From: QHCA01 sp003244095
GTDB lineage: Bacteria; Actinomycetota; Actinomycetes; Mycobacteriales; QHCA01
Assembly: GCA_038329965.1 (NCBI GenBank)
Contig: JBBQNN010000004.1
Span: forward strand, 41,680 to 105,679
Direction: 5' to 3'
Length of the DNA stretch: 64,000 nt
Each line of letters opens with the position of its first letter. Position 1 is the first letter of the stretch. The translations under genes and the position numbers were made by a program. Below, piece after piece: positions 53,587 through 64,000 of this stretch. The notes below the pieces were generated by a model. It was given only the letters and a program-made list of their open reading frames with translations. It had not been told where the DNA came from and did not search any database.

Positions 53587-54930
53587 ATGTCGCAGGGTCA
53601 GGCACCACCGGTGCAGCATCGGGCACTGGCCGCCCTTGACCGGGTGCAGGCCGGTCTCGACGACCTAGGCCAGGCCAACATGTGGTCGCTGTCCACCCAG
53701 GACCTGGGCCGGTTCTTCGACCGGATGGCCGTGGTGAAAGCACGGTTGGCCGCCCGGGAGCTGGCGGCGGTCGCCGAGGCCGACGGCCGCAACATCGGGG
53801 CGGCCACCGCGACGTCAACGGCGGGCTGGCTGCGCTGCCGGGTCCGGGCGCACCCGCGGGAGGCAGCAGAGCTGGTCCGGGTCGCGAAGGCCGTCCAGTC
53901 CGACTGCCGGCCGACCGGCGCGGCGCTGGCCGCCGGGACGGTCAACGCGGGGCAGGCGCAGGTCATCACCCGGGTGCTGGCCGCCCTGCCCCGGGTCGAG
54001 GCCGATGTCAGGGTGGCGGCGGAAGAGTTCCTGATCGGCCACGCCGCCGCACTCGACCCGGTGCAACTAGGTCAGGCCGGCCGGGCGCTGGCCGAGACGT
54101 TGACCGTCGACCCCGACCCGGACGAGCGGGCTCGGCGGCAGCGGGAGCGCCGCTACCTGCACCTGATCGCCGCCCACGACGGCACGACCATCCTCCGCGG
54201 CCTGCTCGACGGCGAGTCCGCCGCCGTCCTGCGCGCCGCCCTGGACCCGCTGACCGCACCCGGCCCGGCCGAACACGGCACCCCCGACCCGCGCACAGCA
54301 GCACAGCGCAACGCCGACGCCCTGACCGACCTCGCCCGCCACGCACTCGCCGCCGGGGACCTGCCGGCCTCCGGCGGGATCACACCCACCGTCGTCGTCA
54401 CCATCGGCCTGGACACGCTCAGCGGGCAGCTCGCCGGCACCGGGCTGCTCCCCGACGGGGAAGCACTCTCCGTATCGGCTGCCCGGCGGATGGCCTGCGA
54501 CGCCAAGATCATCCCCGTTGTCTGCGGCGGGCCATCACAACCATTGGACATCGGCCGGGCCTCCCGCACCGTCCCCCCACCCATGCGCCGAGCATTGGTC
54601 CTCCGGGACGAGGCGTGTGCCTTCCCCGGCTGCCACCGGCCCCCCGGCTGGTGCGAATCCCACCACATTCGACACTGGGCCCACGGCGGCGACACCGCCC
54701 TGCACAACCTCACCCTGCTCTGCCTACCCCACCACCAGGCCGTCCACGACCACGGCTGGACCGTCGCCCTCGACTATCACGGCCTCCCCTCCTTCCGACC
54801 ACCGCCCTGGATCGACCCCCACCGCACACCCCGCCAACACCACAGATACCGACTCCGCCGCATCGGCACCAACCCGGCCGGCCCCGACCCGCCATGGGAC
54901 TGGGCGGCGGCGGCCGTTCACACGCCCTGA
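53587..54930 (+). CDS. HNH endonuclease with DUF222 domain
   Basis: A 447-residue protein: N-terminal DUF222 (13E12-repeat-like) domain and a C-terminal HNH nuclease motif, CHRPPGWCESHHIRHWAHGG and LLCLPHHQAVHDHGW, with the full His/Asn/Cys set. Relatives in mycobacteria occur in many copies and behave as mobile or recombination hot spots. Only one copy is seen here. ATG at 53587. Its 3' Pro/Arg-rich tail is atypical. Confidence 0.9.
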   Translation: MSQGQAPPVQHRALAALDRVQAGLDDLGQANMWSLSTQDLGRFFDRMAVVKARLAARELAAVAEADGRNIGAATATSTAGWLRCRVRAHPREAAELVRVAKAVQSDCRPTGAALAAGTVNAGQAQVITRVLAALPRVEADVRVAAEEFLIGHAAALDPVQLGQAGRALAETLTVDPDPDERARRQRERRYLHLIAAHDGTTILRGLLDGESAAVLRAALDPLTAPGPAEHGTPDPRTAAQRNADALTDLARHALAAGDLPASGGITPTVVVTIGLDTLSGQLAGTGLLPDGEALSVSAARRMACDAKIIPVVCGGPSQPLDIGRASRTVPPPMRRALVLRDEACAFPGCHRPPGWCESHHIRHWAHGGDTALHNLTLLCLPHHQAVHDHGWTVALDYHGLPSFRPPPWIDPHRTPRQHHRYRLRRIGTNPAGPDPPWDWAAAAVHTP

Positions 54931-55102
54931 CGCCGTCGATGGATTCCTTGTAGCAGGTCACGTTGGCCCGTTCGGCTATGCCGGAGTCACTCCGCTTCCC
55001 AGTGGGAGTTGCGGCTATCGAGACACCAGGCGTCCGCGCAGCACGACGAGCCCAGGCAGCAGCCTGCCGTCGCCGAGAGTGAGTTCGGCATTGGCCGCCG
55101 GA

Positions 55103-57732
<2,630 letters not shown>

Positions 57733-57733
<1 letters not shown>

Positions 57734-58116
57734 CAGCGGCTTCCGCGTTTCGGATGAATGGGCTGCCACACGACGATCGGCTGCTTGGTGATCGGCACCA
57801 GGTCGCGGCGATAGGAGGCGTGCACCGCGGCCACGTCGCGGGCCAGCTCGGCGATGCTGGCCCGCAGGGCGTCGACCTGCGACTCCAGCTCGATGATCCG
57901 CTTGATGCCGGCCAGGTTGACGCCCTCTTCCTGGGACAGCCGCTGCACCTCACGCAGCCGCTCGACGTCACGCGCGCTGTAGCGACGGCCGCCACCGGGC
58001 GTGCGGTGCGGGCACACCAGACCCAGCCGGTCGTAGCCGCGCAGCGTCTGCGGGTGCATCCCGGCCAGGGCCGCGGCGACGGAGATCACGAACACCTTGG
58101 CGTCGTCAGGGGCCAC
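57733..58116 (-). CDS. hspR: HspR heat-shock repressor (MerR family)
   Basis: A 127-residue MerR-type repressor of the dnaK operon. HTH: ISVAAALAGMHPQTLRGYDR, wing GGGRRYSARDVERL, then a coiled coil for dimerisation. DnaK acts as corepressor in Streptomyces. It binds HAIR sites, present in front of dnaK. Overlaps dnaJ by 11 nt and clpB by 1 nt. Confidence 0.97.
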
Positions 58117-59218
58117 TGTCGCCCACCGCCTGCTGCAGGTGGACGCGAGGATCCCCTGGCGCGGCCTTGGCGTACGTCTCGAGCGCCTCTCGCGCCTCCT
58201 TGGACAGCCTCGCGGGTACGGCCACCTCCACCGTCACCATCAGGTCTCCGGCCGTGCCGTCCTTACGGTGCACGCCCTTGCCCTTGACCCGCATGGTGCG
58301 CCCGCTGGCCGTGCCCGGGGCGACCTTGAGGGTGACCGGCCCGGCGAGGGTCGGCACCGTGACGTTGGTGCCCAGTGCGGCCTCCGGGAAGGTGACCGGC
58401 ACGATGAGCGTCAGGTTGTCGCCCTTGCGGCCGAACAGCGGGTGCGCCTTCACGTGCACGGTCACCAGGAGGTCGCCGGGTGGGCCGCCGCGCTCACCCG
58501 GTACGCCCTGGCCGGCCAGCCGGATCCGCTGGCCGTCCTCGACTCCGGGCGGGATGCGCACGGTGATGGTCCGGGTCGACGTCGACTGCCCCAGGCCACG
58601 GCACTCCGGGCACGGGTTGTCGATGATCGCCCCCGACCCGCGACACTCGCGGCAGGGCTCGCTGAAACTGAAGGCCCCCTGGTTGTGGTTGACCATCCCG
58701 TTGCCGAAGCAGCGCGGGCACATCCTCGGCTGCGTGCCGGGCCGCGACCCGCTGCCACCGCAGTGGGTGCACGGGCCGGGCGCGGCCAGCCGCAACGGCA
58801 CCGTCACCCCGACGACCGCCTCTGTGAAGGCGAGGGTCACCTCCGTCTCCAGGTCGGCACCGCGGCGCGGGGCCGACCGGCCACGGGTGCCCCCGCCGCT
58901 GAAGATGTTGCCGAACAGGTCACCGAAGTCGAACTGCGTACCGCCCGGTTCCCCGGCACCGGGCATCCGCCGACCACCCGAGCCGAACAGCGACCGGGCC
59001 TCGTCGTACTCCTTGCGCCGCGCGATGTCGGACAGCACCGAGTGCGCCTCGGAGATCTCCTTGAAGCGCTGCTCCGCATCGGAGTCGCCCGGGTTCTTGT
59101 CCGGGTGCAGGTCACGCGCCAGCTTGCGGTAGGCCTTCTTGATGTCCGCCGCGCTGGCGTCCTTGGCGACGCCGAGGGCGGCGTAGTAGTCCTTCTCGAT
59201 GTAGTCGCGGGTGCTCAC
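58106..59218 (-). CDS. dnaJ: DnaJ co-chaperone (type I)
   Basis: A 370-residue type I Hsp40. J domain with HPDKN, G/F-rich linker (FGDLFGNIFSGGG), four zinc-binding CxxCxGxG repeats (CTHCGGSG, CPRCFGNG, CRECRGSG, CPECRGLG) and the C-terminal substrate domain. GTG at 59218, seven nt after grpE. Overlaps hspR by 11 nt. Confidence 0.97.
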   Translation of the reverse strand: MSTRDYIEKDYYAALGVAKDASAADIKKAYRKLARDLHPDKNPGDSDAEQRFKEISEAHSVLSDIARRKEYDEARSLFGSGGRRMPGAGEPGGTQFDFGDLFGNIFSGGGTRGRSAPRRGADLETEVTLAFTEAVVGVTVPLRLAAPGPCTHCGGSGSRPGTQPRMCPRCFGNGMVNHNQGAFSFSEPCRECRGSGAIIDNPCPECRGLGQSTSTRTITVRIPPGVEDGQRIRLAGQGVPGERGGPPGDLLVTVHVKAHPLFGRKGDNLTLIVPVTFPEAALGTNVTVPTLAGPVTLKVAPGTASGRTMRVKGKGVHRKDGTAGDLMVTVEVAVPARLSKEAREALETYAKAAPGDPRVHLQQAVGDSGP

Positions 59219-59224
59219 CGGGCG

Positions 59225-59830
59225 TCAGCCGCCCGCCTCGGGGGATGCGGCGGGGGCGGGCGACTGGGGCTCCGCGACGGCGACCATCGCCGGGCGGAGC
59301 AGGCGCTCCCCGAAGGAGTAGCCGCGGCGCATGACCTCGACACAGCTCGGCTGGTCGACGTCCGGGCTGGTCGAGTGCATGACCGCCTCGTGCCGGGTCG
59401 GATCGAAGCCGTCGCCGACCTCGCCGAACGCCGTCAGCCCGATCTTGTCGAGCGTGCCCTCCAGTTGCTCGGCCACCGCGGCGAAGGCGCCGGTGAGGTC
59501 GCCGTGCTGGCGGGCCCGGTCGATGGTGTCCAGGATCGGCAACAGGGCGAACAGCAGCTGGGCCGCCGCCTGCTCGGCGCTGGCCAGCCGGTCGCGGTCG
59601 ACCCGGCGCCGGTAGTTCGCGTACTCGGCGCTGACCCGCTGCAGGTCGGCGGTGCGTTCGGCCAGCTCTTGAGCCGGATCCGGCACCGCGCCCGGCAGGT
59701 CGGGCGCCGGGCCCTCGGGGGAGACCCCCGAGGCCGGCTCCCGCAACTCGCCGGTCTCGGGATCGAGCCGCCGCTTGTCGCGGATCACCACCCGTGGCAC
59801 TTCCTCCTGCTCCTTGCCGGCGGGGGTCAC
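59225..59830 (-). CDS. grpE: GrpE nucleotide exchange factor
   Basis: A 201-residue DnaK exchange factor: long helix (about 55-90, including YANYRRRVDRDR), beta-wing with HEAVMHST and the C-terminal RLLRPAMVAV. GTG at 59830 overlaps dnaK by 4 nt. Confidence 0.96.
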   Translation of the reverse strand: MTPAGKEQEEVPRVVIRDKRRLDPETGELREPASGVSPEGPAPDLPGAVPDPAQELAERTADLQRVSAEYANYRRRVDRDRLASAEQAAAQLLFALLPILDTIDRARQHGDLTGAFAAVAEQLEGTLDKIGLTAFGEVGDGFDPTRHEAVMHSTSPDVDQPSCVEVMRRGYSFGERLLRPAMVAVAEPQSPAPAASPEAGG

Positions 59831-61710
59831 GCCGACCGTCCCTCCTGCGGCTCGTCGTCGACGATCTCGGCGTCGATGACGTCCTGATCAGCGCCGGAAG
59901 CCGATCCGCCGGCCGATCCGCCGGCCGATCCGGCGCCCGCCTGCGGGCCACCCGCGCCCTCGCCGGCGTCCTGCTGGCCGGCGTACATGGCGGCCCCGAT
60001 CTCCTGCGAGAGCCGGGCGACGTTGTCGTAGGACGTCTTGATCGCCGCGACGTCGGAGCCACCGAGGGAGCTGCGCAATTCGACGAGGGCCTCGTTGAGC
60101 TTGGTCTTGGACTCCTCGGGGATCTTGTCGCCGTTCTCCGCGATGAACTTCTCGGTCTGGTACTGCAGCGACTCGGCGTTGTTGCGGGTCTCGGCGTCCT
60201 CGCGGCGCTTGCGGTCCTCGTCGGCGTGGGCCTCGGCGTCGCGCATCATGCGCTCGATGTCGTCCTTGGGCAGCGCGGAGCCGCCGGTGATCGTCATCGA
60301 CTGCTCGCGGCCGGTGCCCAAGTCCTTGGCGCCGACATGCACGATGCCGTTGGCGTCGATGTCGAAGGTCACCTCGACCTGCGGCACGCCCCGCGGTGCG
60401 GGCGCGAGGCCGGTCAGCTCGAACATGCCGAGCTTCTTGTTGTACGAGGCCATCTCGCGCTCACCCTGGAACACCTGGATCTGCACCGAGGGCTGGTTGT
60501 CGTCGGCCGTGGTGAAGATCTCCGAGCGCTTGGTCGGGATGGTGGTGTTGCGCTCGATGAGCTTGGTCATGATGCCGCCCTTGGTCTCGATGCCGAGGGA
60601 CAGCGGGGTCACGTCGAGCAGCAGCACGTCCTTGACCTCGCCGCGCAGCACCCCGGCCTGCAGGGCCGCGCCGACTGCCACGACCTCGTCCGGGTTGACG
60701 CCCTTGTTGGGCTCCTTGCCACCGGTCAGGTCGCGGACCAGGTCGACGACGGCCGGCATCCGGGTGGAGCCGCCGACCAGCACGACGTGGTCGATCTTGG
60801 ACACGTCCATGCCGGCGTCCTTGATCGCCTGGTTGAACGGCGCCTTGCACCGCTCCAGCAGGTCCTGCGTCATCCGCTGGAACTCCGCGCGGGTGATCGT
60901 GACGTCGAGGTGCAGCGGGCCGTCCGCTCCGGCGGTGATGTAGGGCAGGTTGATCGTGGAGGCCTGGCCGCCGGAGAGCTCGATCTTGGCCTTCTCTGCC
61001 GCCTCGCGCAGGCGCTGCAGGGCCATCCGGTCCTTGGCCAGGTCGATGCCGTTCTGGTTCTGGAAGGTCTTGACCAGGTGGTCGAGGATCCGCTGGTCCC
61101 AGTCGTCACCGCCGAGGTGGGTGTCACCCGAGGTGGACTTGACCTCGACGACGCCGTCGCCGATCTCCAGCAGCGACACGTCGAACGTGCCACCGCCGAG
61201 GTCGAACACCAGGATCGTCTGGTCCTTCTCGCCCTTGTCCAGGCCGTACGCCAGGGCCGCCGCCGTGGGCTCGTTGACGATCCGCAGGACGTTGAGCCCG
61301 GCGATCGTGCCGGCCTCCTTGGTGGCCTGCCGCTGGTGGTCGGAGAAGTACGCCGGGGTGGTGATCACCGCGTCGGTGACCTCCTCGCCGAGATAGCTCT
61401 CGGCGTCGCGCTTGAGCTTCTGCAGCACCCGCGCGCTGATCTCCTGCGGGGTGTAAGCCTTGCCGTCGATGTCCACGGTCCAGTCGGTGCCCATGTGGCG
61501 CTTGACCGACCGGATCGTACGGTCGACGTTGGTCACCGCCTGTCGCTTGGCGACCTCGCCGACCAGCACCTCGCCGTTCTTGGCGAACGCCACGATCGAG
61601 GGAGTGGTACGCGAGCCTTCCGCGTTGGCGATGACCGTCGGCTCGCCGCCCTCGAGGACGCAGACGACGGAGTTGGTCGTACCCAGGTCGATTCCGACCG
61701 CTCGTGCCAT
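59827..61710 (-). CDS. dnaK: DnaK (Hsp70) chaperone
   Basis: A 627-residue Hsp70. ATPase domain GIDLGTTNSVV, VNEPTAAALAYGL and DLGGGTFDVS; linker VLLLDVTPLSLG; substrate domain, helical lid, and an acidic tail DVIDAEIVDDEP typical of actinomycetes. ATG at 61710. Two HAIR operators lie in the 223-nt gap shared with the SnoaL-like gene. Confidence 0.99.
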   Translation of the reverse strand: MARAVGIDLGTTNSVVCVLEGGEPTVIANAEGSRTTPSIVAFAKNGEVLVGEVAKRQAVTNVDRTIRSVKRHMGTDWTVDIDGKAYTPQEISARVLQKLKRDAESYLGEEVTDAVITTPAYFSDHQRQATKEAGTIAGLNVLRIVNEPTAAALAYGLDKGEKDQTILVFDLGGGTFDVSLLEIGDGVVEVKSTSGDTHLGGDDWDQRILDHLVKTFQNQNGIDLAKDRMALQRLREAAEKAKIELSGGQASTINLPYITAGADGPLHLDVTITRAEFQRMTQDLLERCKAPFNQAIKDAGMDVSKIDHVVLVGGSTRMPAVVDLVRDLTGGKEPNKGVNPDEVVAVGAALQAGVLRGEVKDVLLLDVTPLSLGIETKGGIMTKLIERNTTIPTKRSEIFTTADDNQPSVQIQVFQGEREMASYNKKLGMFELTGLAPAPRGVPQVEVTFDIDANGIVHVGAKDLGTGREQSMTITGGSALPKDDIERMMRDAEAHADEDRKRREDAETRNNAESLQYQTEKFIAENGDKIPEESKTKLNEALVELRSSLGGSDVAAIKTSYDNVARLSQEIGAAMYAGQQDAGEGAGGPQAGAGSAGGSAGGSASGADQDVIDAEIVDDEPQEGRSA

Positions 61711-61727
61711 GGAGACTCCTACTTTGA

Positions 61728-61748
61728 GTTGAGTGGGGAAGGCTCAAG
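61728..61748. promoter_or_regulatory. HAIR operator, proximal to dnaK
   Basis: GTTGAGT-N7-GCTCAAG, close to the HAIR consensus CTTGAGT-N7-ACTCAAG with one changed base in each arm. HspR is expected to bind here and repress the dnaK operon. Confidence 0.8.
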
Positions 61749-61783
61749 TTCGAGCCAGTACAAGGGTAACGTTATCAAACAGA

Positions 61784-61804
61784 GTTGAGTTCCCGAGACT
61801 CAAG
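61784..61804. promoter_or_regulatory. HAIR operator, distal
   Basis: GTTGAGT-TCCCGAG-ACTCAAG matches HAIR with a single mismatch at the first base. It is 56 nt from the first HAIR, so two HspR dimers on about five turns of DNA are possible. It also lies about 130 nt before the divergent SnoaL-like gene. Confidence 0.87.
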
Positions 61805-61933
61805 ATGGGAACGACCGCCAACGGCGGCGGGGCGCCGGACGGCCCGGCTCACGTTTCAGCCGCGGTTGTCGTCTACCGGGTAAGGCGGCTTGAGAAGCGA
61901 GCGCCCACCATCGGAACGCCAGGAAGGACAGCC

Positions 61934-62392
61934 ATGTCGGTCGAAGGAAACGTCGAAGGAAACAAGGCCATCGTCGGGCGCTGGTTCACCGAGTTCTGGG
62001 GCGCGGACTTCAACCCCGCCGTCATCGACGAGCTCGCCGCCCCCGATATCCGTTTCGAATACTCGCTGCACGCACCGTGCCGCGGCCGTGATGAGGTCCG
62101 TGCGTTCGCCACCAAGTTCCGCGCGGCGTTCCCCGACCTGAGCTTCGCGGGCACGGCAGACCTGCTCGGCGAGGGCGACTACGTCGTCGGTCGGTGGATC
62201 GGCGGCGGCACCCAGACCGGCGAGGCGTTCGATGACATGCCGATCGGCTCGCTACCGGCCGGCACCGGCAAGACGATGCGATTCACCGGCACCACGGTGC
62301 TGAAGGTCGAGAACGGCCTGATCACCGAGGAGATCGGCCTCGACGACGGGGTCACGGTGCTACGGCAGTTGGGCCTGATCAGGGCGGCATGA
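61934..62392 (+). CDS. SnoaL-like polyketide cyclase/NTF2-fold protein
   Basis: A 152-residue SnoaL-type NTF2 protein: KAIVGRWFTEFWGADF and CRGRDEVRAFATKFRAAFPD. ATG at 61934 with AGGAAGGA five bases upstream. First gene of a run with an ECF sigma factor 22 nt downstream. In ECF41 such a domain is fused to the sigma; here it is separate. It shares the HAIR-containing region with dnaK. Confidence 0.85.
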   Translation: MSVEGNVEGNKAIVGRWFTEFWGADFNPAVIDELAAPDIRFEYSLHAPCRGRDEVRAFATKFRAAFPDLSFAGTADLLGEGDYVVGRWIGGGTQTGEAFDDMPIGSLPAGTGKTMRFTGTTVLKVENGLITEEIGLDDGVTVLRQLGLIRAA

Positions 62393-62414
62393 TCGAGACA
62401 GGGCGTTTACCGAA

Positions 62415-62912
62415 GTGACGGACAAGCAGCCGTTCGAGAGCGTCGTCGCAGCGCACGGGGACACCGTGCTGCGCGTGTGCAGGGCCGTGCTCGGACCCGC
62501 GGACGCCGACGACGCCTGGTCGGAGACATTCCTGTCGGCAATGAAGGCCTATCCCGGCCTCGCAGCCGACGCCAACGTCGAGGCGTGGCTGGTGACGATC
62601 GCGCACCGCAAAGCCATCGACGTCACCCGCGCCACGGCGCGCCGCCCAGTACCGGCCGCCGAGCTGCCCGACACGACATCCGCCCCGGCCGCGGATCACC
62701 GAGATCTCGACCTCACCGCGGCGCTCGCGCGGCTGCCCACCAAGCAGAAGCAGGCCGTCGCCTACCACTACCTGGCCGGCCTGCCCTACACCGACGTGGC
62801 CGCCGTCCTGGGCGGCAGCACCGATGCTGCTCGACGCGCCGCCGCCGACGGCATCGCCACCCTGCGACGCTGCTACCCGGGCGTCACCGCCAGGAAAGGA
62901 GAGCCTCGATGA
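62415..62912 (+). CDS. ECF-type RNA polymerase sigma factor
   Basis: A 165-residue sigma factor, with region 2 (DAWSETFLSAMKAY, EAWLVTIAHRKAIDVTR) and region 4 (LPTKQKQAVAYHYLAGLPYTDVAAVL). GTG at 62415. Overlaps the Ogt-like gene by 4 nt (ATGA), with no anti-sigma gene beside it. Probably drives its own operon. Confidence 0.93.
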   Translation: MTDKQPFESVVAAHGDTVLRVCRAVLGPADADDAWSETFLSAMKAYPGLAADANVEAWLVTIAHRKAIDVTRATARRPVPAAELPDTTSAPAADHRDLDLTAALARLPTKQKQAVAYHYLAGLPYTDVAAVLGGSTDAARRAAADGIATLRRCYPGVTARKGEPR

Positions 62913-63520
62913 GCACCGAGGATGATCTGCCCCGCGACCTGGCGCGGGCCTACTCCGGCACGCCGGAGCACCTGGCCGCGCTGCGCGATCGGCTGGCCGC
63001 CGCCGCCCAGGCCGATGGCATCCTCGACGTCGCCTACCGCACCATCGACAGCCCCCTCGGCTCGCTGCTGCTCGCCGGGACCGAGGCCGGCCTGGTGCGG
63101 GTGGCCTACGCCACCGAGGACCACGACGCTGTGCTGCAAGCCCTGTCCGACCGGATCAGCCCCCGTGTCCTGCACGCCCCCGAACGGCTGGACGCCACCG
63201 CCCGGCAGCTGGCGGAATACTTCGCCGGCCGCCGGCGCGGCTTCGACCTGCCACTGGACTGGCGCCTGTCGGAGGGGTTCCGCAGCACCGTCCTGCACCA
63301 GCTGCCGCAGATCGGCTACGGACACACCGCCAGCTACGCCGCCGTAGCCCGGCTGGTCGGCAACCCCAAGGCCGTCCGTGCCGTCGGCAGCGCCTGCGCG
63401 ACCAACCCGCTGCCGCTGATCGTGCCCTGCCACCGGGTCGTGCGCTCTGACGGCGGCATCGGCGGCTACATCGGCGGAGTCGAGGCCAAACGCATCCTGC
63501 TCACCCTGGAGGCAGTGTGA
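62909..63520 (+). CDS. ogt: Methylated-DNA-protein-cysteine methyltransferase
   Basis: A 203-residue suicide O6-alkylguanine repair protein. Active-site PCHRVV with Cys near 172, the GYGHTASYAAVARLVG helix-turn-helix and GNPKAVRAVGSACATNP. Before the core lies a 40-residue N-terminal helical extension (DDLPRDLARAYSGTPEH) that is not part of the usual fold. ATG at 62909 is coupled to the ECF sigma gene. It could sense alkylation or act on the sigma factor through the extension. Confidence 0.93.
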   Translation: MSTEDDLPRDLARAYSGTPEHLAALRDRLAAAAQADGILDVAYRTIDSPLGSLLLAGTEAGLVRVAYATEDHDAVLQALSDRISPRVLHAPERLDATARQLAEYFAGRRRGFDLPLDWRLSEGFRSTVLHQLPQIGYGHTASYAAVARLVGNPKAVRAVGSACATNPLPLIVPCHRVVRSDGGIGGYIGGVEAKRILLTLEAV

Positions 63521-63723
63521 CCAGCCACGATGCCGCGACCGCCCCGGCCGGCGCGCGCCTCATCTACTCTCGGCCCATGCTCAGCAGCCTGCGACGACCC
63601 GACGGCCGGCCGTCCTTACGAGCGCGCATCCTCGCGGCGCTCGTCGCCTTCGGCGCCCTGGTCATCGCCGGTGACGTGGTGCTGGTGCCCATCCTCAGGG
63701 CGGTGCTGTCGGCGCTACGCTGA
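63517..63723 (+). CDS. Small single-pass membrane protein
   Basis: A 68-residue frame whose GTG (63517) overlaps the ogt stop by 4 nt. Basic middle RRPDGRPSLRAR, then one helix ILAALVAFGALVIAGDVVLVPIL. Coupling and a clean membrane helix favour a real gene, perhaps an anchor or anti-sigma-like partner. No family known. Confidence 0.6.
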   Translation: MTSHDAATAPAGARLIYSRPMLSSLRRPDGRPSLRARILAALVAFGALVIAGDVVLVPILRAVLSALR

Positions 63724-63747
63724 CGGAACACCCATTAGGGCTATATT
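63720..63747 (+). promoter_or_regulatory. Putative sigma-70-type promoter
   Basis: CTGACG (63720-63725), 16-nt spacer, TATATT (63742-63747). The AT-rich -10 stands out in this GC-rich sequence. It lies 53 nt before the GTG of the following gene. Confidence 0.45.
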
Positions 63748-63799
63748 CGGCGCTCACCACGGTGGCGGCAGGCCGCCGTTCGGCAACGAGGGGTCAGCG

Positions 63800-64000
63800 G
63801 TGACTGAGCCACCCGGCCCGCCCCCTCCCCACGCAGCACCGCCTTGCTCGTACGAACCTCCCCCGCCGCAGTACGGCCCGCCCCAGTGGGTGCCGCCGGC
63901 GCCGTACGGTCCCCCGCCCCCGCCGCAGTACCCACCCCAGCCGCAGTACCCGCGGCCACCGGCCTACGGTTTCGCGTACCCGCCGTACCCGCCGTACCCG
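63800..64000 (+). CDS. Pro/Tyr/Gln-rich protein, N terminus (3' end outside window)
   Basis: Open from GTG at 63800 (GAGG eight bases upstream) to the window end, 67 codons, almost all Pro, Tyr, Gln, Gly: PPPPQYGPPQWVPPAPYG, ending with AYPPYPPYP repeats. Such N-terminal tails precede membrane domains in many actinobacterial proteins of unknown function. Only the tail is visible, so the product cannot be assigned. Confidence 0.65.
   Translation, partial: MTEPPGPPPPHAAPPCSYEPPPPQYGPPQWVPPAPYGPPPPPQYPPQPQYPRPPAYGFAYPPYPPYP

Noticed and set aside
53587..54930. Mobile element around the DUF222/HNH gene
   Set aside because: The gene family can be mobile, but no terminal repeats, target duplication or integrase were found.
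59794..61788. A 660-codon plus-strand frame antisense to dnaK
   Set aside because: dnaK on the other strand is unambiguous. The antisense frame has no domains and a skewed Val/Leu/Asp composition.
61711..61933. CIRCE element for HrcA control of dnaK
   Set aside because: No TTAGCACTC-N9-GAGTGCTAA pattern; the repeats are HAIR-type, consistent with hspR in the operon.

Overview
The window is high-GC (about 70 % by eye), densely coded DNA with many GTG starts and 1-4 nt stop/start overlaps. It is chromosomal DNA of an actinomycete. Seven sets of markers occur in an order that resembles the Mycobacterium tuberculosis Rv0350-Rv0384c neighbourhood: purA, a DUF3151 protein, fba next to a DedA gene, a SpoU-type methyltransferase, pyrE, clpB, and hspR-dnaJ-grpE-dnaK. 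The many receptor-like Ser/Thr kinases and the large intergenic palindromes suggest Micromonosporaceae or a close relative; this genus-level view is inference. No rRNA, tRNA, CRISPR array, prophage, transposase or complete secondary-metabolite cluster was seen.

Layout. 0-7 kb: the end of a kinase with peptidoglycan-binding domains, a GNAT enzyme, an Acg-like nitroreductase, a slipin and an MgtA-type P-type ATPase. 7-10.4 kb: a DinB protein, then a lipoprotein plus MFS transporter pair like LprG-P55. 10.4-15.2 kb: purD, then a tandem kinase array made of one wrecked copy, one intact-looking but atypical soluble kinase and one canonical membrane kinase. 15.2-23.4 kb: purA, a lipid-kinase-like protein, DUF3151, a hydrolase, a DedA protein, and a minus-strand run of 4-TM protein, 4-TM kinase and fba, bracketed by a second DedA gene. 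23.4-31.7 kb: a SpoIIE-type phosphatase, a SpoU methyltransferase, an ORC-like ATPase, a tightly overlapped four-gene operon (acyl-CoA-dehydrogenase-like enzyme, TIM-barrel isomerase, zinc alcohol dehydrogenase, class II aldolase) and LemA. 32-42 kb: a Ni/Co transporter, small stress-type genes, a LysR-controlled cassette (aldo-keto reductase, ABM-VOC fusion, MFS pump) with a clear T-N11-A operator, and an ECF42-type sigma factor with two YCII/DGPF proteins. 42-55 kb: a divergent PRPP synthetase, pyrE, small enzymes, a DUF1800-DUF1501 pair and an HNH/DUF222 protein. 55-62 kb: the heat-shock operon dnaK-grpE-dnaJ-hspR-clpB, preceded by two HAIR operators. 62-64 kb: a divergent SnoaL-ECF sigma-Ogt-small membrane protein run and the start of a Pro/Tyr-rich protein.

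How the parts may work together. Nucleotide synthesis (purD, purA, pyrE, prs-like) and glycolysis (fba) are interleaved with phospho-signalling: four kinases, one kinase wreck and one PP2C phosphatase. The fba ribosome-binding site overlaps the stop codon of the 4-TM kinase, so these two are probably translationally coupled. The heat-shock operon is self-regulated by HspR through HAIR sites that also lie in front of the divergent sigma/Ogt genes. The least familiar parts are the 4-TM kinase with its stand-alone membrane paralogue, the decaying tandem kinase array, the four-enzyme catabolic operon and the LysR/ABM-VOC cassette.
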